DNA of 64,000 bases, taken from IMG/VR virus record IMGVR_UViG_3300042863_001519, positions 30,805-94,804 of that record; one strand, 5' to 3'. The stretch comes from a virus. A program made the translations under genes and the position numbers. The notes beneath the pieces were generated by a model. The model was not told where the DNA came from. It made no database searches and saw only the letters and a list, made by a program, of their open reading frames with translations. This document shows, piece after piece, positions 1 to 7,890 of this stretch (positions are counted from its first letter, which is position 1; the number at the start of each line of letters is the position of its first letter).

Positions 1-224
1 GATGATACTTACCATTTGCTTTGGCACCACCTGATGCAAATGTATACTCTTCACTTCTCAATTTAAAGTCACACCTTTCTAAACTCTCCAAAGTAAGGTC
101 CATAAGTTGACCATGGCTTACTGGTTTGTAGTAAGATGTTTGTTGAGGAACTTCTAAACTTCTAAGAAACTCTCTTGTTGATTTTACTTCTGCTATTGCA
201 TTTACTGCTATATTGTTTTCCATT
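1..224 (-). CDS. DUF932-like phage protein, 5' part only
   Basis: The frame opens with ATG at 224 and runs off the left edge of the window, so only about 74 N-terminal residues are visible. The visible part has an EVPQQTSYYKPVSHGQL-like segment followed by a helix (DLTLESLERCDF). That order (proline-rich start, pVsH, alpha helix, then a Gly/Ala-rich strand) recalls the N-terminus of DUF932 or 'phage/plasmid-like' proteins. The function of that family is unknown. It is the last visible gene of the leftward operon. The family call is an inference from a short segment. Confidence 0.55.
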
Positions 225-233
225 GTTTTTGTT

Positions 234-431
234 TTAAAATGAGCTGATTACACAAATCATGCCGTTCCCATCGGCACCTAAATTTTCCATTGCCCAAGCA
301 ATTGCCTCTTCTCTTGTTTTGAATGTTGCTAGATTAGTCCACTCACCACTATCTATTCTACTCACATGTGGTATATCTACTGCAAAACACTCTTCATCAT
401 TTTCTTCTATGTTATCTATTATCTCACCCAT
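234..431 (-). CDS. small acidic hypothetical protein
   Basis: A 65-residue acidic protein. The C-terminal half (TFKTREEAIAWAMENLGAD, then GMICVISSF) has the layout of a small domain common in phage and plasmid proteins, in which a 'tREEAi' helix is followed by LGAD and a final beta strand. No catalytic motif is visible. It lies 5 bases after the 86-residue gene and 9 bases before the DUF932-like gene, as expected for one co-transcribed block. Confidence 0.7.
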   Translation of the reverse strand: MGEIIDNIEENDEECFAVDIPHVSRIDSGEWTNLATFKTREEAIAWAMENLGADGNGMICVISSF

Positions 432-436
432 TGTTT

Positions 437-697
437 CTATTTTATGCTATTTATATAACCTTGTATTGCTTTCTCGTATATCATAGACTGTAATCTATTC
501 CAGTCTGTTTCTATTTCTGAGTTTTCTATATCTCCCTTGTAGTCTTCTACTAACAGCTGGTGAGCACTGTCTCCTTCTTCATACTCTCCTGTCATTAGTT
601 TGAATACTTCAGCTTCTTTTTTTATCCACTCACATGAGCTGTAGTTAGGATAATAATATTCTACAAAATCCCAAACTTCGCTATTATTTGTTAACAT
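437..697 (-). CDS. hypothetical protein, paralogue of the C-terminal half of the 3550-4011 product
   Basis: An 86-residue acidic protein of unknown function. It begins with a WDFVEYYYPNYSSC block and ends with EKAIQGYINSIK. The same two blocks occur in the protein encoded at 3550-4011 (WDFVEKYYPGYSSC and YQSAIEGYIESLK), with a Leu/Asp-rich middle of similar length. The two genes are therefore paralogues, or this one is a stand-alone copy of that domain. It overlaps the upstream gene by 7 bases. Confidence 0.75.
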   Translation of the reverse strand: MLTNNSEVWDFVEYYYPNYSSCEWIKKEAEVFKLMTGEYEEGDSAHQLLVEDYKGDIENSEIETDWNRLQSMIYEKAIQGYINSIK

Positions 698-1173
698 TGG
701 TAGCTGTTTATTGCGTTTATAATATCTGCTAGACTAATAGTTTCTGTGAAGAACTCTTCTCCAGTGTTCTTACCTAGTCCGGTCCAGTTTACATGATTCT
801 CTCCATAGAGCTTTATAGTATGTCCTTCTACTTCTTGTGTTGGTTTGTGAGTAATATGCTCATCATTATCTTCTATTTCTACGAATGCCCAACCTTGTTT
901 TGGTAGCTGTTCTACTAATAACAGTTCTTCCCACTTATCTCCTACACCATCTGTATTAAGAAACTCCACTTTATGAGTAAGAACTTCTATAGACAACATA
1001 GTAGAGTGTTCATTTTTTAACATACTAGCCCTGTTTCCTATTCTTCTCCAAGGATGCATATGATTATTACCTATATTGTCAATGTGAATCAAAGCACAAT
1101 CACAGCTGTCCCATTCGCTGTTTACATGGGCACGTACTAGTATATGCTCTGTTGGTTTTTGCGATATTTTCAT
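691..1173 (-). CDS. hypothetical protein
   Basis: A 160-residue acidic protein that I do not recognise. It has an N-terminal MKISQKPTEHILVRAHVN beta-like segment, a central Leu/Glu-rich stretch and a C-terminal FFTETISLADIINAINSYQ helix. Its start codon shares a base with the stop of the upstream gene, so translation is probably coupled. Confidence 0.75.
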   Translation of the reverse strand: MKISQKPTEHILVRAHVNSEWDSCDCALIHIDNIGNNHMHPWRRIGNRASMLKNEHSTMLSIEVLTHKVEFLNTDGVGDKWEELLLVEQLPKQGWAFVEIEDNDEHITHKPTQEVEGHTIKLYGENHVNWTGLGKNTGEEFFTETISLADIINAINSYQC

Positions 1174-1403
1174 TACGCTTCTTTTAGTAGTTTAACAATA
1201 TCTTCATCACTCATATTCCACTCATCTTCTGTTAGGTAATAGTACATTAGGTCGTCTATAGCTTCTGCTCTTTCATCACATTGGGCTAAACCCATCATAA
1301 TCTCATCTTCTAGACCTTTTGTACTAACAAAAACCATACCTCTAGAATCATCTAAAAATATCTCTCTATACGGATACTTCTCCCTTTTATATGTTAGTTC
1401 CAT
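1173..1403 (-). CDS. hypothetical protein
   Basis: A 76-residue acidic protein with beta-strand-like LTYKREKYPYREIFLDDSRG followed by two predicted helices (EDEIMMGLAQCDERAEAID and a Glu/Asp-rich end). No known motif. It overlaps the upstream zinc-ribbon gene by 17 bases and ends on the start of the next gene. Confidence 0.7.
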   Translation of the reverse strand: MELTYKREKYPYREIFLDDSRGMVFVSTKGLEDEIMMGLAQCDERAEAIDDLMYYYLTEDEWNMSDEDIVKLLKEA

Positions 1404-1608
1404 TTTCTTCGTTTTTCCATCTTATATAATCTTCTTCTGCACATATGCCATTATGATCTTGACACTTACAGCACCACGTATCATCTTTGCTATCTTCTAT
1501 ATCATCAAGATTCCACTGTATAGAATCTTCATTCAACTTTACCCACTGTTTGAACTCTACATCTGGCGAACCACAGTGCTCACACACCCATATTATCTTC
1601 GTGTACAT
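1387..1608 (-). CDS. small zinc-ribbon protein
   Basis: A 73-residue protein with two cysteine pairs: CEHC near residue 9 and CCKC near residue 46, with a His soon after. The spacing suits a structural zinc ribbon. The rest is acidic and Trp-rich. Its role is unknown; small zinc ribbons in phage early regions often bind nucleic acid or host proteins, but nothing here shows that directly. Confidence 0.7.
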   Translation of the reverse strand: MYTKIIWVCEHCGSPDVEFKQWVKLNEDSIQWNLDDIEDSKDDTWCCKCQDHNGICAEEDYIRWKNEENGTNI

Positions 1609-1825
1609 CTGTTATCTCTTTTACTATTCGGTGAATAAAAATACCACTATCCTGTAGCCAACCAAACTCTGTTAGAATAGCTTCCTCTATTGTAGCTGGT
1701 GGGTATGCATCAACCTCAGCATTAGTAGCTGCACATATCTGCATTATCTCTTCAGCTACTAGTATCTCTACTAAGAACTTCCTTGTTTTATGTGCTTCTT
1801 CTACTATTTCATCTACTGTTTTCAT
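1580..1825 (-). CDS. hypothetical MKT-family small protein
   Basis: An 81-residue acidic helical protein starting MKTVDEIVEEA. The next two genes upstream start MKTIRKITEEL and MKTAKEIAIEI. The three look like tandem relatives with an amphipathic N-terminal helix and an acidic remainder. Function unknown. It overlaps the zinc-ribbon gene by 29 bases and the upstream gene by 4 (ATGA-type junction). Confidence 0.65.
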   Translation of the reverse strand: MKTVDEIVEEAHKTRKFLVEILVAEEIMQICAATNAEVDAYPPATIEEAILTEFGWLQDSGIFIHRIVKEITDVHEDNMGV

Positions 1826-1989
1826 AGGTTATCTATTAGGCTGAGTATTCTACATTCTGTATTATCATCTATTGCTTGGTCAGCACATTCACTAATTATA
1901 CTATTAGCCCACTCTTTGAGTATAGTTTCTGTAGACTCCCAATCATTATATTCTACTAGCTCTTCTGTTATTTTTCTTATTGTTTTCAT
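1822..1989 (-). CDS. hypothetical MKT-family small protein
   Basis: A 55-residue protein if the MKTIRKI start at 1989 is used. An earlier in-frame ATG at 2016 would add 9 residues, but it lies inside the upstream gene, and the MKT start matches the two neighbours. Its ILKEWANSIISEC segment parallels LLQEWADEIKDN in the upstream neighbour. Function unknown. Confidence 0.65.
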   Translation of the reverse strand: MKTIRKITEELVEYNDWESTETILKEWANSIISECADQAIDDNTECRILSLIDNL

Positions 1990-1999
1990 AATATATATT

Positions 2000-2146
2000 T
2001 TACCACTGATGTCCACTTATTTCTGCATTATCTTTAATTTCATCAGCCCACTCCTGTAACAGCTGTTCTATCTGTTTAGTACCCATATTTTTATCTACAA
2101 ATATGCCTTTTTCTATTTCTATAGCTATTTCTTTTGCTGTTTTCAT
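2000..2146 (-). CDS. hypothetical MKT-family small protein
   Basis: A 48-residue protein (starts MKTAKEIAIEIEKG, ends EISGHQW). It resembles its downstream neighbour in both the MKT start and the QLLQEWADEI helix, which supports coding despite its length. Function unknown. Confidence 0.6.
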   Translation of the reverse strand: MKTAKEIAIEIEKGIFVDKNMGTKQIEQLLQEWADEIKDNAEISGHQW

Positions 2147-2174
2147 ACTATTTGTTTTTGCTTAAAATGTTTGA

Positions 2175-2351
2175 CTATTCATGTTCTTGGTTTTCTTCTA
2201 AATAGAAATTAATAACCTGCTCTTTTGCATTTACATAAGAGCTAGCTTCAATTGCTTTATACCACATGCCTGATTGTTCTGCATTCTCAAGAGATATAAG
2301 GTTTATAAACTTTCCCTTTTCTCTCTCATAGCCAACATAATATGTTTTCAT
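2175..2351 (-). CDS. hypothetical protein
   Basis: A 58-residue protein starting MKTYYVGYEREKGKF, with aromatic-rich beta-like N-terminal segments and an acidic C-terminus (LEENQEHE). Its ATG overlaps the TGA stop of the primase gene (ATGA), so it is probably translated after the primase by coupling. Confidence 0.65.
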   Translation of the reverse strand: MKTYYVGYEREKGKFINLISLENAEQSGMWYKAIEASSYVNAKEQVINFYLEENQEHE

Positions 2352-3316
2352 ATTAAATCTTTTGATTTTAATGTTTCAAGTAATACTTCTTCACCATGTA
2401 ACCGATAAAGATCTGCAAAATCTTTAATAGGTAGATATGACCTTGGTACATTAATGTAATTGTACTTAAACTCTTCAGTTATTTTTATGCAATTCTTTAC
2501 ACCAGCATCATCACTATCATAATTAATCCACACTTCTTTGTCACGCAACTCTTCTACAAAACTTTCAGTAAAACATGCTCTAGTTTCATTCTGTACATTT
2601 ATTACATTGTCAAGGTACTTACTGAGAACCAGTCTGTCCTTCTTTGACTTTGTAATAATTATCCTATCTGCACTTTGTATCACCTTTCTGTTTTCCACAA
2701 TTGTCAATGGAATATTACTCTTCCATCTTTCATCTTTAGGTCTATTTGGAAAATAGAGTTTATATCCTTCATCATACCGGTAAACATATGCAAGCTCATC
2801 TTTGAGAACAGGGCATCTATGTCTATTGATCCAAGCTTCTTTTAAAGGATATACATCATCTTCTTTTAACTGAGCAGAAGTAATACCAAACTGTTTCCAG
2901 TAGTTACCATCGGCCTGGTTAAACTTCCTTACAGTAACTTGGATAAAGGAATGTCTCTTTTGGTCTATAAAGGGTTTTACATACTGAGAGGTAATTCTTG
3001 CAGATTCATCTTTACCATCTTCTATACCAAAGTCTTTTGCAATCTTTATTAATGCAGCTTTGATATCAAGATTGTATAGCTGCTCTACAAGATTGATACA
3101 ATCACCTCTAAAAGTATCATCGGAATGATCTCGGTGTTGTATCTTACCATCTCGCATGTAAACAGAAAAAGAAGGATTGTTGTCTTTGTGAAAAGGACTT
3201 TTTCTGGATTGACCTATAGTAAACTCACCAATGTAATATCTGTAAACATCATACTCGTTAATTTTACTAAACAGATAGTCTTTAGATATTGTTTCTTCCC
3301 TTTTTTCCAGTTTCAT
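2348..3316 (-). CDS. DnaG-type DNA primase, TOPRIM variant
   Basis: A 322-residue primase-like protein from the ATG at 3316; an ATG at 3352 would reach further into the preceding gene. The N-terminal region has SPFHKDNNPSFSVYMRDGKI, the landmark of the DnaG zinc-binding domain (usually CPFHxExxPSFxV). Here the first Cys is Ser, and the later Cys pair is replaced by HRDHSDD, so the zinc site is lost or altered. The C-terminal region holds a TOPRIM fold: ITKSKKDRLVL stands in the place of the EGxxD motif, followed by WINYDSDDAGVK (the DxD-type metal motif). TKSxKD-type TOPRIM motifs are known in phage primases. It probably makes primers for the family B polymerase and the DnaB-type helicase encoded nearby. 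It overlaps both neighbours. Confidence 0.85.
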   Translation of the reverse strand: MKLEKREETISKDYLFSKINEYDVYRYYIGEFTIGQSRKSPFHKDNNPSFSVYMRDGKIQHRDHSDDTFRGDCINLVEQLYNLDIKAALIKIAKDFGIEDGKDESARITSQYVKPFIDQKRHSFIQVTVRKFNQADGNYWKQFGITSAQLKEDDVYPLKEAWINRHRCPVLKDELAYVYRYDEGYKLYFPNRPKDERWKSNIPLTIVENRKVIQSADRIIITKSKKDRLVLSKYLDNVINVQNETRACFTESFVEELRDKEVWINYDSDDAGVKNCIKITEEFKYNYINVPRSYLPIKDFADLYRLHGEEVLLETLKSKDLI

Positions 3317-3557
3317 CTTCGTTCTCTTTGTTGTCTTTTCTAAAATGAGCAATAAGATGAAGATATACTTCTTTCATTGCAAAAAACTCATGAGCCCAAT
3401 GTCCTTTTATAATCTTTTCAATAGAACCATCTGGCTGTACTACTGAATCATACAGATCTTCATCTGTTTTATTTTTTGTTGTATCTTTCCAATCTATTTC
3501 TGCAAGACAAGTTGCCAATCCATCAATGTCTATTATATCATATACCGTTTTATCCAT
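3282..3557 (-). CDS. hypothetical protein
   Basis: A 91-residue acidic protein with a DIDGLATCLAEIDW N-terminus and a charged KDNKENEDETGKKG tail. The central GHWAHEFFAMKEVYLHLIAHF segment looks helical. No known motif. Its 3' end overlaps the primase start. Confidence 0.7.
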   Translation of the reverse strand: MDKTVYDIIDIDGLATCLAEIDWKDTTKNKTDEDLYDSVVQPDGSIEKIIKGHWAHEFFAMKEVYLHLIAHFRKDNKENEDETGKKGRNNI

Positions 3558-4011
3558 TCTTCTGTCTTTTGTCTTTTAGTGATTCAATGTATCCTTCTAT
3601 TGCACTCTGGTAAATCTTTACCAGTAACTCATCTTGTACCATTGCTGCTTTCACATGACTCCCATTGAGTTTATATTTCCACATTAACTGTGCAGCTTCT
3701 CCCCAATTACAATCAGGCTCTGTCATAATTACATCAAGGTCATTTGCTTTTGCTATCTGATCACAGCTACTATAACCAGGATAATACTTCTCTACAAAAT
3801 CCCATGGGATGGTCAATTTCTGATCTTCATCTTTCTTTGTTTTTATGTATTTAAGTAGTATCAACCAAAGACTATCTAGTTGAATAGCATCGTATGCTTC
3901 TTGTAACTCTTCACCTTCCCATAAAGACTCAGAGGCCCTGGAAATCTCCAGGACCATCTTATCAAAGTCTTTTTTAGGCATTTCTACCATTGCTTGCTTA
4001 ATTGCTTTCAT
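3550..4011 (-). CDS. hypothetical protein with WDFVE-YYP-GYSSC domain
   Basis: A 153-residue protein. Residues 1-70 are helical and of unknown type. Residues 70-150 carry the block IPWDFVEKYYPGYSSCD ... AIEGYIESLK, which also makes up the whole of the small protein at 437-697. The shared cysteine and aromatic residues suggest a folded domain. Function unknown; the gene sits between SSB-like and primase genes. Confidence 0.75.
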   Translation of the reverse strand: MKAIKQAMVEMPKKDFDKMVLEISRASESLWEGEELQEAYDAIQLDSLWLILLKYIKTKKDEDQKLTIPWDFVEKYYPGYSSCDQIAKANDLDVIMTEPDCNWGEAAQLMWKYKLNGSHVKAAMVQDELLVKIYQSAIEGYIESLKDKRQKNG

Positions 4012-4012
4012 A

Positions 4013-4642
4013 TTATGCTTGTTGTATCTTCTGCATGTACTTTACCAAGAGCTGAGAGTGTTCCTTCTGAAACTCTATCATAACATCACGGTTGCTCTTT
4101 GTCATAGATGTTGGTATCTCTGGTAGTTCTATTCCATCAAGCATTTTTGCCATCTCAATCTTCTCCTGCATTACTTTGATAAAGTCAGCAGCACTCTGTG
4201 CTTTGATAGCAGGATTACCATCTGTAATTCTTCTTGTCCACTGTCTTTTTTGCTTATCTGCTACTGGTGTAGGCTCTACTACTGGTGCCGGTGTACCTGG
4301 TTCTGTTGCAAATCCTGGCATTATTGCAGCTATTCCTGTTCCGGTTACTTCATGTACATTGTTCAGTTCCATTGTTGGTGTTGTTTCTACTGTTCTATAA
4401 GCTAATTCTGCATATTGACCTAGTTGCTCAATAATAAAATCTCTTTGATCTTCTTCACAATCATCTTCATCAAGTAAGTACTCATTTACTTGTCTTATAT
4501 CTTGTACTTTGTTAAAAATATTCAAACAGTTGACAATTACATCTGGCTTAATGTCATTGATGTAAAATACTAATTCATTACTGTCTTGTGTATCAACTAC
4601 TGCAGGTATTGCACCATGTGTGCTTAATATGTAACGATTCAT
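4013..4642 (-). CDS. hypothetical protein with Pro-rich linker
   Basis: A 209-residue protein with an acidic N-terminal domain (about 1-85, including LLDEDDCEEDQRDF), a Pro/Thr/Val-rich linker (about 110-130) and a basic-to-helical C-terminal domain (QWTRRITDGNPAIKAQ onward, rich in Met and Lys). The linker indicates two separately folded parts. Function unknown. It is followed one base later by the 3550-4011 gene and preceded by the terminator after the SSB-like gene. Confidence 0.75.
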   Translation of the reverse strand: MNRYILSTHGAIPAVVDTQDSNELVFYINDIKPDVIVNCLNIFNKVQDIRQVNEYLLDEDDCEEDQRDFIIEQLGQYAELAYRTVETTPTMELNNVHEVTGTGIAAIMPGFATEPGTPAPVVEPTPVADKQKRQWTRRITDGNPAIKAQSAADFIKVMQEKIEMAKMLDGIELPEIPTSMTKSNRDVMIEFQKEHSQLLVKYMQKIQQA

Positions 4643-4651
4643 TGTTTTCTT

Positions 4652-4690
4652 TTTAAAAAGCAGGGGAATTATTATTAGTTCCCCTGCATT
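4652..4690 (-). terminator. rho-independent terminator after the SSB-like gene
   Basis: On the minus strand a perfect 9-bp stem, GCAGGGGAA paired with TTCCCCTGC around a 10-base loop, is followed directly by TTTTTAA. It lies 12 bases past the stop of the 4702-5640 gene, so it would trim or reduce transcription into the next leftward genes. Confidence 0.85.
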
Positions 4691-4701
4691 GTTTCAAATA
4701 A

Positions 4702-5640
4702 TTACCAATCTATCTCAGTTGGTGCTACTTTAGGACTTTCTTCTCCATCTTCTTTAAAGGTATTGTCACCAGTAACTTGATGGATACTTGGGTCAAACTT
4801 CTTCAAGAAGCAAAGCTCAAATGCACCTTTGCAACCATATTTACCAATAGCTTGTTCGTGCCATTTACTCACAGCTTTATCAGCATCCCAGTTTTTGGTA
4901 GACATTGCAAATGCAAACTTCTTAAACTTGTAACTAGAGATAAAATCACCGTACAGGTTCTGATACATTTTTGTATCACCATCTTTCTCTACTATACCTA
5001 CAAATGCAAGAGCTGCAAATGGAGAAGCAAGAGAATTACCATCACCTTTTAACTGACTACGGTATTCTTTTTCAATATAGTTATCCAGATTGCGAAACAG
5101 TTTTCCTTTATCAAAAAGAATATTGGTCTTTTCTGAAAAGAAGTTTGCTTTTCCCAACCAAGCTTGGAGGAAGTTGTAGAAGTCAGCTTCACCTTGTATT
5201 GCCTCACGAACTTTCTTCTTACCAGTAAGAGGGTTACCATCTTTGTCTTCAGTAATAAGATTACCATTCTTGTCTTTAAACTCTGTAAACCACGATGGGA
5301 GATTTTCCTCACTATCTACCCAAGTAGACATACCACTTTGGTTCACAAACTGTTTCTTACCAGATGCTTCAGAAACTACTTTCTTATCTACTATACGGAA
5401 ACGGTGATTAAACTTCTGCTTGTCGGCAGTCTGTGCTTCCATCCAGAAACTCAAAGTCAGAACTTCTTCTTGCTTATCGTTCTTGGTTTCATAAACTTGC
5501 TCACTGGCATTATCTTTCAGCTTATAGTCTAAAATTTCAGCAAGCTCTTCTTTAGAAGGATTGATTGCTAATACTCGGTCCATCATTGCAAATCCTACAA
5601 ATAACGGACGTTCTTGGGCACTACTCTTTTCTAATTCCAT
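4702..5640 (-). CDS. probable single-stranded DNA-binding protein
   Basis: A 312-residue protein in the core of the replication block. It is hydrophilic, rich in Lys and aromatic residues through the middle (for example YKFKKFAFAMSTKNW), and has an acidic C-terminal tail (FKEDGEESPKVAPTEIDW). That tail shape is typical of phage SSBs, which use it to recruit replication partners. No OB-fold signature can be proven by eye, so the call rests on layout, tail and position between the Sak4-like ATPase and the primase. Its own terminator suggests high expression, as expected for an SSB. Confidence 0.6.
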   Translation of the reverse strand: MELEKSSAQERPLFVGFAMMDRVLAINPSKEELAEILDYKLKDNASEQVYETKNDKQEEVLTLSFWMEAQTADKQKFNHRFRIVDKKVVSEASGKKQFVNQSGMSTWVDSEENLPSWFTEFKDKNGNLITEDKDGNPLTGKKKVREAIQGEADFYNFLQAWLGKANFFSEKTNILFDKGKLFRNLDNYIEKEYRSQLKGDGNSLASPFAALAFVGIVEKDGDTKMYQNLYGDFISSYKFKKFAFAMSTKNWDADKAVSKWHEQAIGKYGCKGAFELCFLKKFDPSIHQVTGDNTFKEDGEESPKVAPTEIDW

Positions 5641-5676
5641 AATTTAATTTATTTTTATTTGTTTACTTAATTTTTA

Positions 5677-6390
5677 CTACAGTGAATAATACTCAGACAT
5701 ACGATCAAAGATATACTTACCATCATTTGGTATTTCCAGATGATTGTTGCCGTTTTTATCCGGGAACATGCCTTCTGGTACCTTGGTAGATGTATCCATT
5801 TCAAAAGTCTTTAGGAAGTACTGTGGTTTACCATCCTTCATTCTTGTACCTGTGTACAATACAATAGTAAAGTGTTGCTCGATTTTGCCTTCGAACTCTT
5901 TACCATGTACCGACATCATTCTCTTCTTACCCTCACCCTCTACTTTGAGCCATTCGTCATGAGAGAATACAATAACATCCTTCTCAATGTTTTTGAGAAT
6001 CTCAATGTACTCATACACCTGACGATTGTAATTCTTGTAAATATCAAAGCCCTGAAAGTTCATTGCCATTTCCTTGTTCAGTGTATTGAAAGCCATTGTC
6101 TGACTATCAATAATAATCTGTTTGATCTCAGGATTAGCTCCAAACTTCTCAAGGTTGTCTTTGAACGATGCCCATGTCTTTGGCATACCCATAAATTTGA
6201 AAGGTCCACCATCTTTATAAGGAAGTGGTTTCCTCTCCATGTTAATGTAACCGGTTGTGTTCCGGTCTGCTGTTTTTGACAAGTAGGACTTACCTGCACC
6301 TGTCGGTCCTACAACAGCTAATTTGCCGTAGAACGAACGCTTTAATGAAGATGCTTGTTTCTGCTCTTCACCACTTTTTTGGTTTTCCAT
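5677..6390 (-). CDS. Sak4-like RecA-fold ATPase (AAA_24 type)
   Basis: A 237-residue single-domain ATPase. Walker A is GPTGAGKS at residues 28-35, and a Walker B-like IKQIIIDSQT lies near residue 90. Next come a tyrosine-rich YKNYNRQVYEYIEIL segment and a VIVFSHDE motif typical of the phage AAA_24/Sak4 group. Such proteins are RecA-like single-strand annealing or recombination factors that work with a phage SSB, and the SSB-like gene lies immediately downstream. The N-terminus is a short polar tail. Confidence 0.8.
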   Translation of the reverse strand: MENQKSGEEQKQASSLKRSFYGKLAVVGPTGAGKSYLSKTADRNTTGYINMERKPLPYKDGGPFKFMGMPKTWASFKDNLEKFGANPEIKQIIIDSQTMAFNTLNKEMAMNFQGFDIYKNYNRQVYEYIEILKNIEKDVIVFSHDEWLKVEGEGKKRMMSVHGKEFEGKIEQHFTIVLYTGTRMKDGKPQYFLKTFEMDTSTKVPEGMFPDKNGNNHLEIPNDGKYIFDRMSEYYSL

Positions 6391-6398
6391 ATAATTGA

Positions 6399-6767
6399 TT
6401 AATTGATTACTGCTTTAAAGATTTCTTTTACTTTGGCATCTAGTAGTTCCTTGTTATCTGAAAGTACACCGTTAAGTATCTTGTTACCTTGACTTTGCCA
6501 TCCAAATGAGTGTGAGAAGAAATCAGATAATTTTACTTGTTTGATTGTCTCTTGTATATGCTCATTTAATAGTTCTTTAAAGTTGGGTATCATATCCTGT
6601 ACACCTTCTTTTACTAGATCTTTTGCCAGTTTTCCCATAAGCACTCTTCCTCTTTCACCAGACACTGATACATCTCCTACACAGTTCCTGACATGCTTTC
6701 TTATCTCATCTGTCACTATTTGCTTTATCTCTTCTTCTGAGAGATAGTCTTCTATTTTTATTTCCAT
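6399..6767 (-). CDS. hypothetical helical protein
   Basis: A 122-residue protein, acidic and helix-rich, starting MEIKIEDYLSEEEIKQIV. No motif recognised. It lies between the helicase C-terminal gene and the Sak4-like ATPase gene with short gaps, so a replication or recombination accessory role is possible but only by position. Confidence 0.7.
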   Translation of the reverse strand: MEIKIEDYLSEEEIKQIVTDEIRKHVRNCVGDVSVSGERGRVLMGKLAKDLVKEGVQDMIPNFKELLNEHIQETIKQVKLSDFFSHSFGWQSQGNKILNGVLSDNKELLDAKVKEIFKAVIN

Positions 6768-6780
6768 TTTTTATAGTTAA

Positions 6781-7890
6781 TTAATCAAGAAAATATGCAC
6801 CTGATGTTACTTGCTGGTATATCTCTTCCTTGATATCTTTCTTTCGAGGAAGGGTGCGAAAAATCCCATATTCCGGTTGTAGTGCCATAGGAAACTGTAC
6901 ACCATTTGTACCAAAGGAGTTTTTGAGAATGTGTAATGATCTGTAATAGGTTTTGAAAAATTCATCTCTAAAACCTTTCAGTACATAACCATTCTCTTTG
7001 TGTCCATCTAAGTCACCTACAATATGTCTGTATGGTTCGAACAATGCAAGAACAACATCAGCATCGTGTTGTGTTTGAGATGAATCAGCAAAGTCACTGA
7101 GCTTTGGTGCTAAATCACCGAGTTTCAATCTTGATACATCGGCCAGGTTACGATTCAACTGTTGGATTACAACTGGTGAGAAACCATAGATGTCCCTTGC
7201 CTGTCTCATTACAGTACTGAACTTATCAATCTGTCCTTTAGACTTCTCAAGATCCTTCTCTGGTTTTAAAATACCAATGTGGTCAACAATAACCAGTACG
7301 ATGTGATTAGGATGATTAGGAACATATGTACGATCAGCAAGGATATTTTCCATGCTTTTGTTACTCTTATCCTTGTCGATAATGGTACCGTGTTTCCTTG
7401 CAAATGCCTCTAGGTAAGCACTGATACCGGAAGGGTTCTTACTGCCCTCAAATGCTATCAGCAAGTCATCTGTTTCCCATTCATCTAGTATAGAATAATT
7501 CATCTGTACCAAAGCATACTCCTGGTCATCCATCTTAAAGTTCTTCTGCCGACTCAATAGTTTTTTAGGTGGTATAGGAATACCCTGTTCTGTGAATATC
7601 TTTCTAGCCAACCATCGTGCACTGTACTGGTACATCTTACGTTCCATACCAAACAGAATGATACTCAACTTGATATCAGGACTTTTGTTGTTCAGATACC
7701 ACTCTATAGGTCGTATCATGAACATATCTTGTGCCAAAGTGCTCTTGCCTGAGTTATGTACCAGTATTGGATCTTTTTGTGTTGCCAGATAGAAGTTGTT
7801 ATTATCTTCTACCGATATGTCATATGTTGTTTCGTAAGGAATCTCCTCAAATGAAACAATATCCTGAAGATTTATAACAGATGCTTCCAT
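6781..7890 (-). CDS. DnaB-type helicase, C-terminal part, fused to split-intein C-half
   Basis: A 369-residue protein in two parts. Residues 1-46 are the C-terminal half of an intein: TTYDISVEDNNNFYLA is block F, and ILVHN ending at residue 46 is block G with the terminal His-Asn. Residue 47 is the +1 Ser, and SGKST continues the Walker A motif of the helicase. Residues 47-369 form a RecA-like helicase domain, with LVIVDHIGIL as Walker B, VVIQQLNR as the Gln motif and a late Asp/Arg region. Joined to the 48-residue extein encoded at 8383-8832 it would give a 371-residue helicase with an intact GETGSGKST loop. There is no room for a DnaB N-terminal domain. The protein is expected to be inactive until trans-splicing. 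The intein reading is strong. Confidence 0.9.
   Translation of the reverse strand: MEASVINLQDIVSFEEIPYETTYDISVEDNNNFYLATQKDPILVHNSGKSTLAQDMFMIRPIEWYLNNKSPDIKLSIILFGMERKMYQYSARWLARKIFTEQGIPIPPKKLLSRQKNFKMDDQEYALVQMNYSILDEWETDDLLIAFEGSKNPSGISAYLEAFARKHGTIIDKDKSNKSMENILADRTYVPNHPNHIVLVIVDHIGILKPEKDLEKSKGQIDKFSTVMRQARDIYGFSPVVIQQLNRNLADVSRLKLGDLAPKLSDFADSSQTQHDADVVLALFEPYRHIVGDLDGHKENGYVLKGFRDEFFKTYYRSLHILKNSFGTNGVQFPMALQPEYGIFRTLPRKKDIKEEIYQQVTSGAYFLD

Noticed and set aside
5049-5312. An 87-residue minus-strand frame inside the SSB-like gene
   Set aside because: It lies entirely inside the SSB-like gene in another frame, with biased composition.
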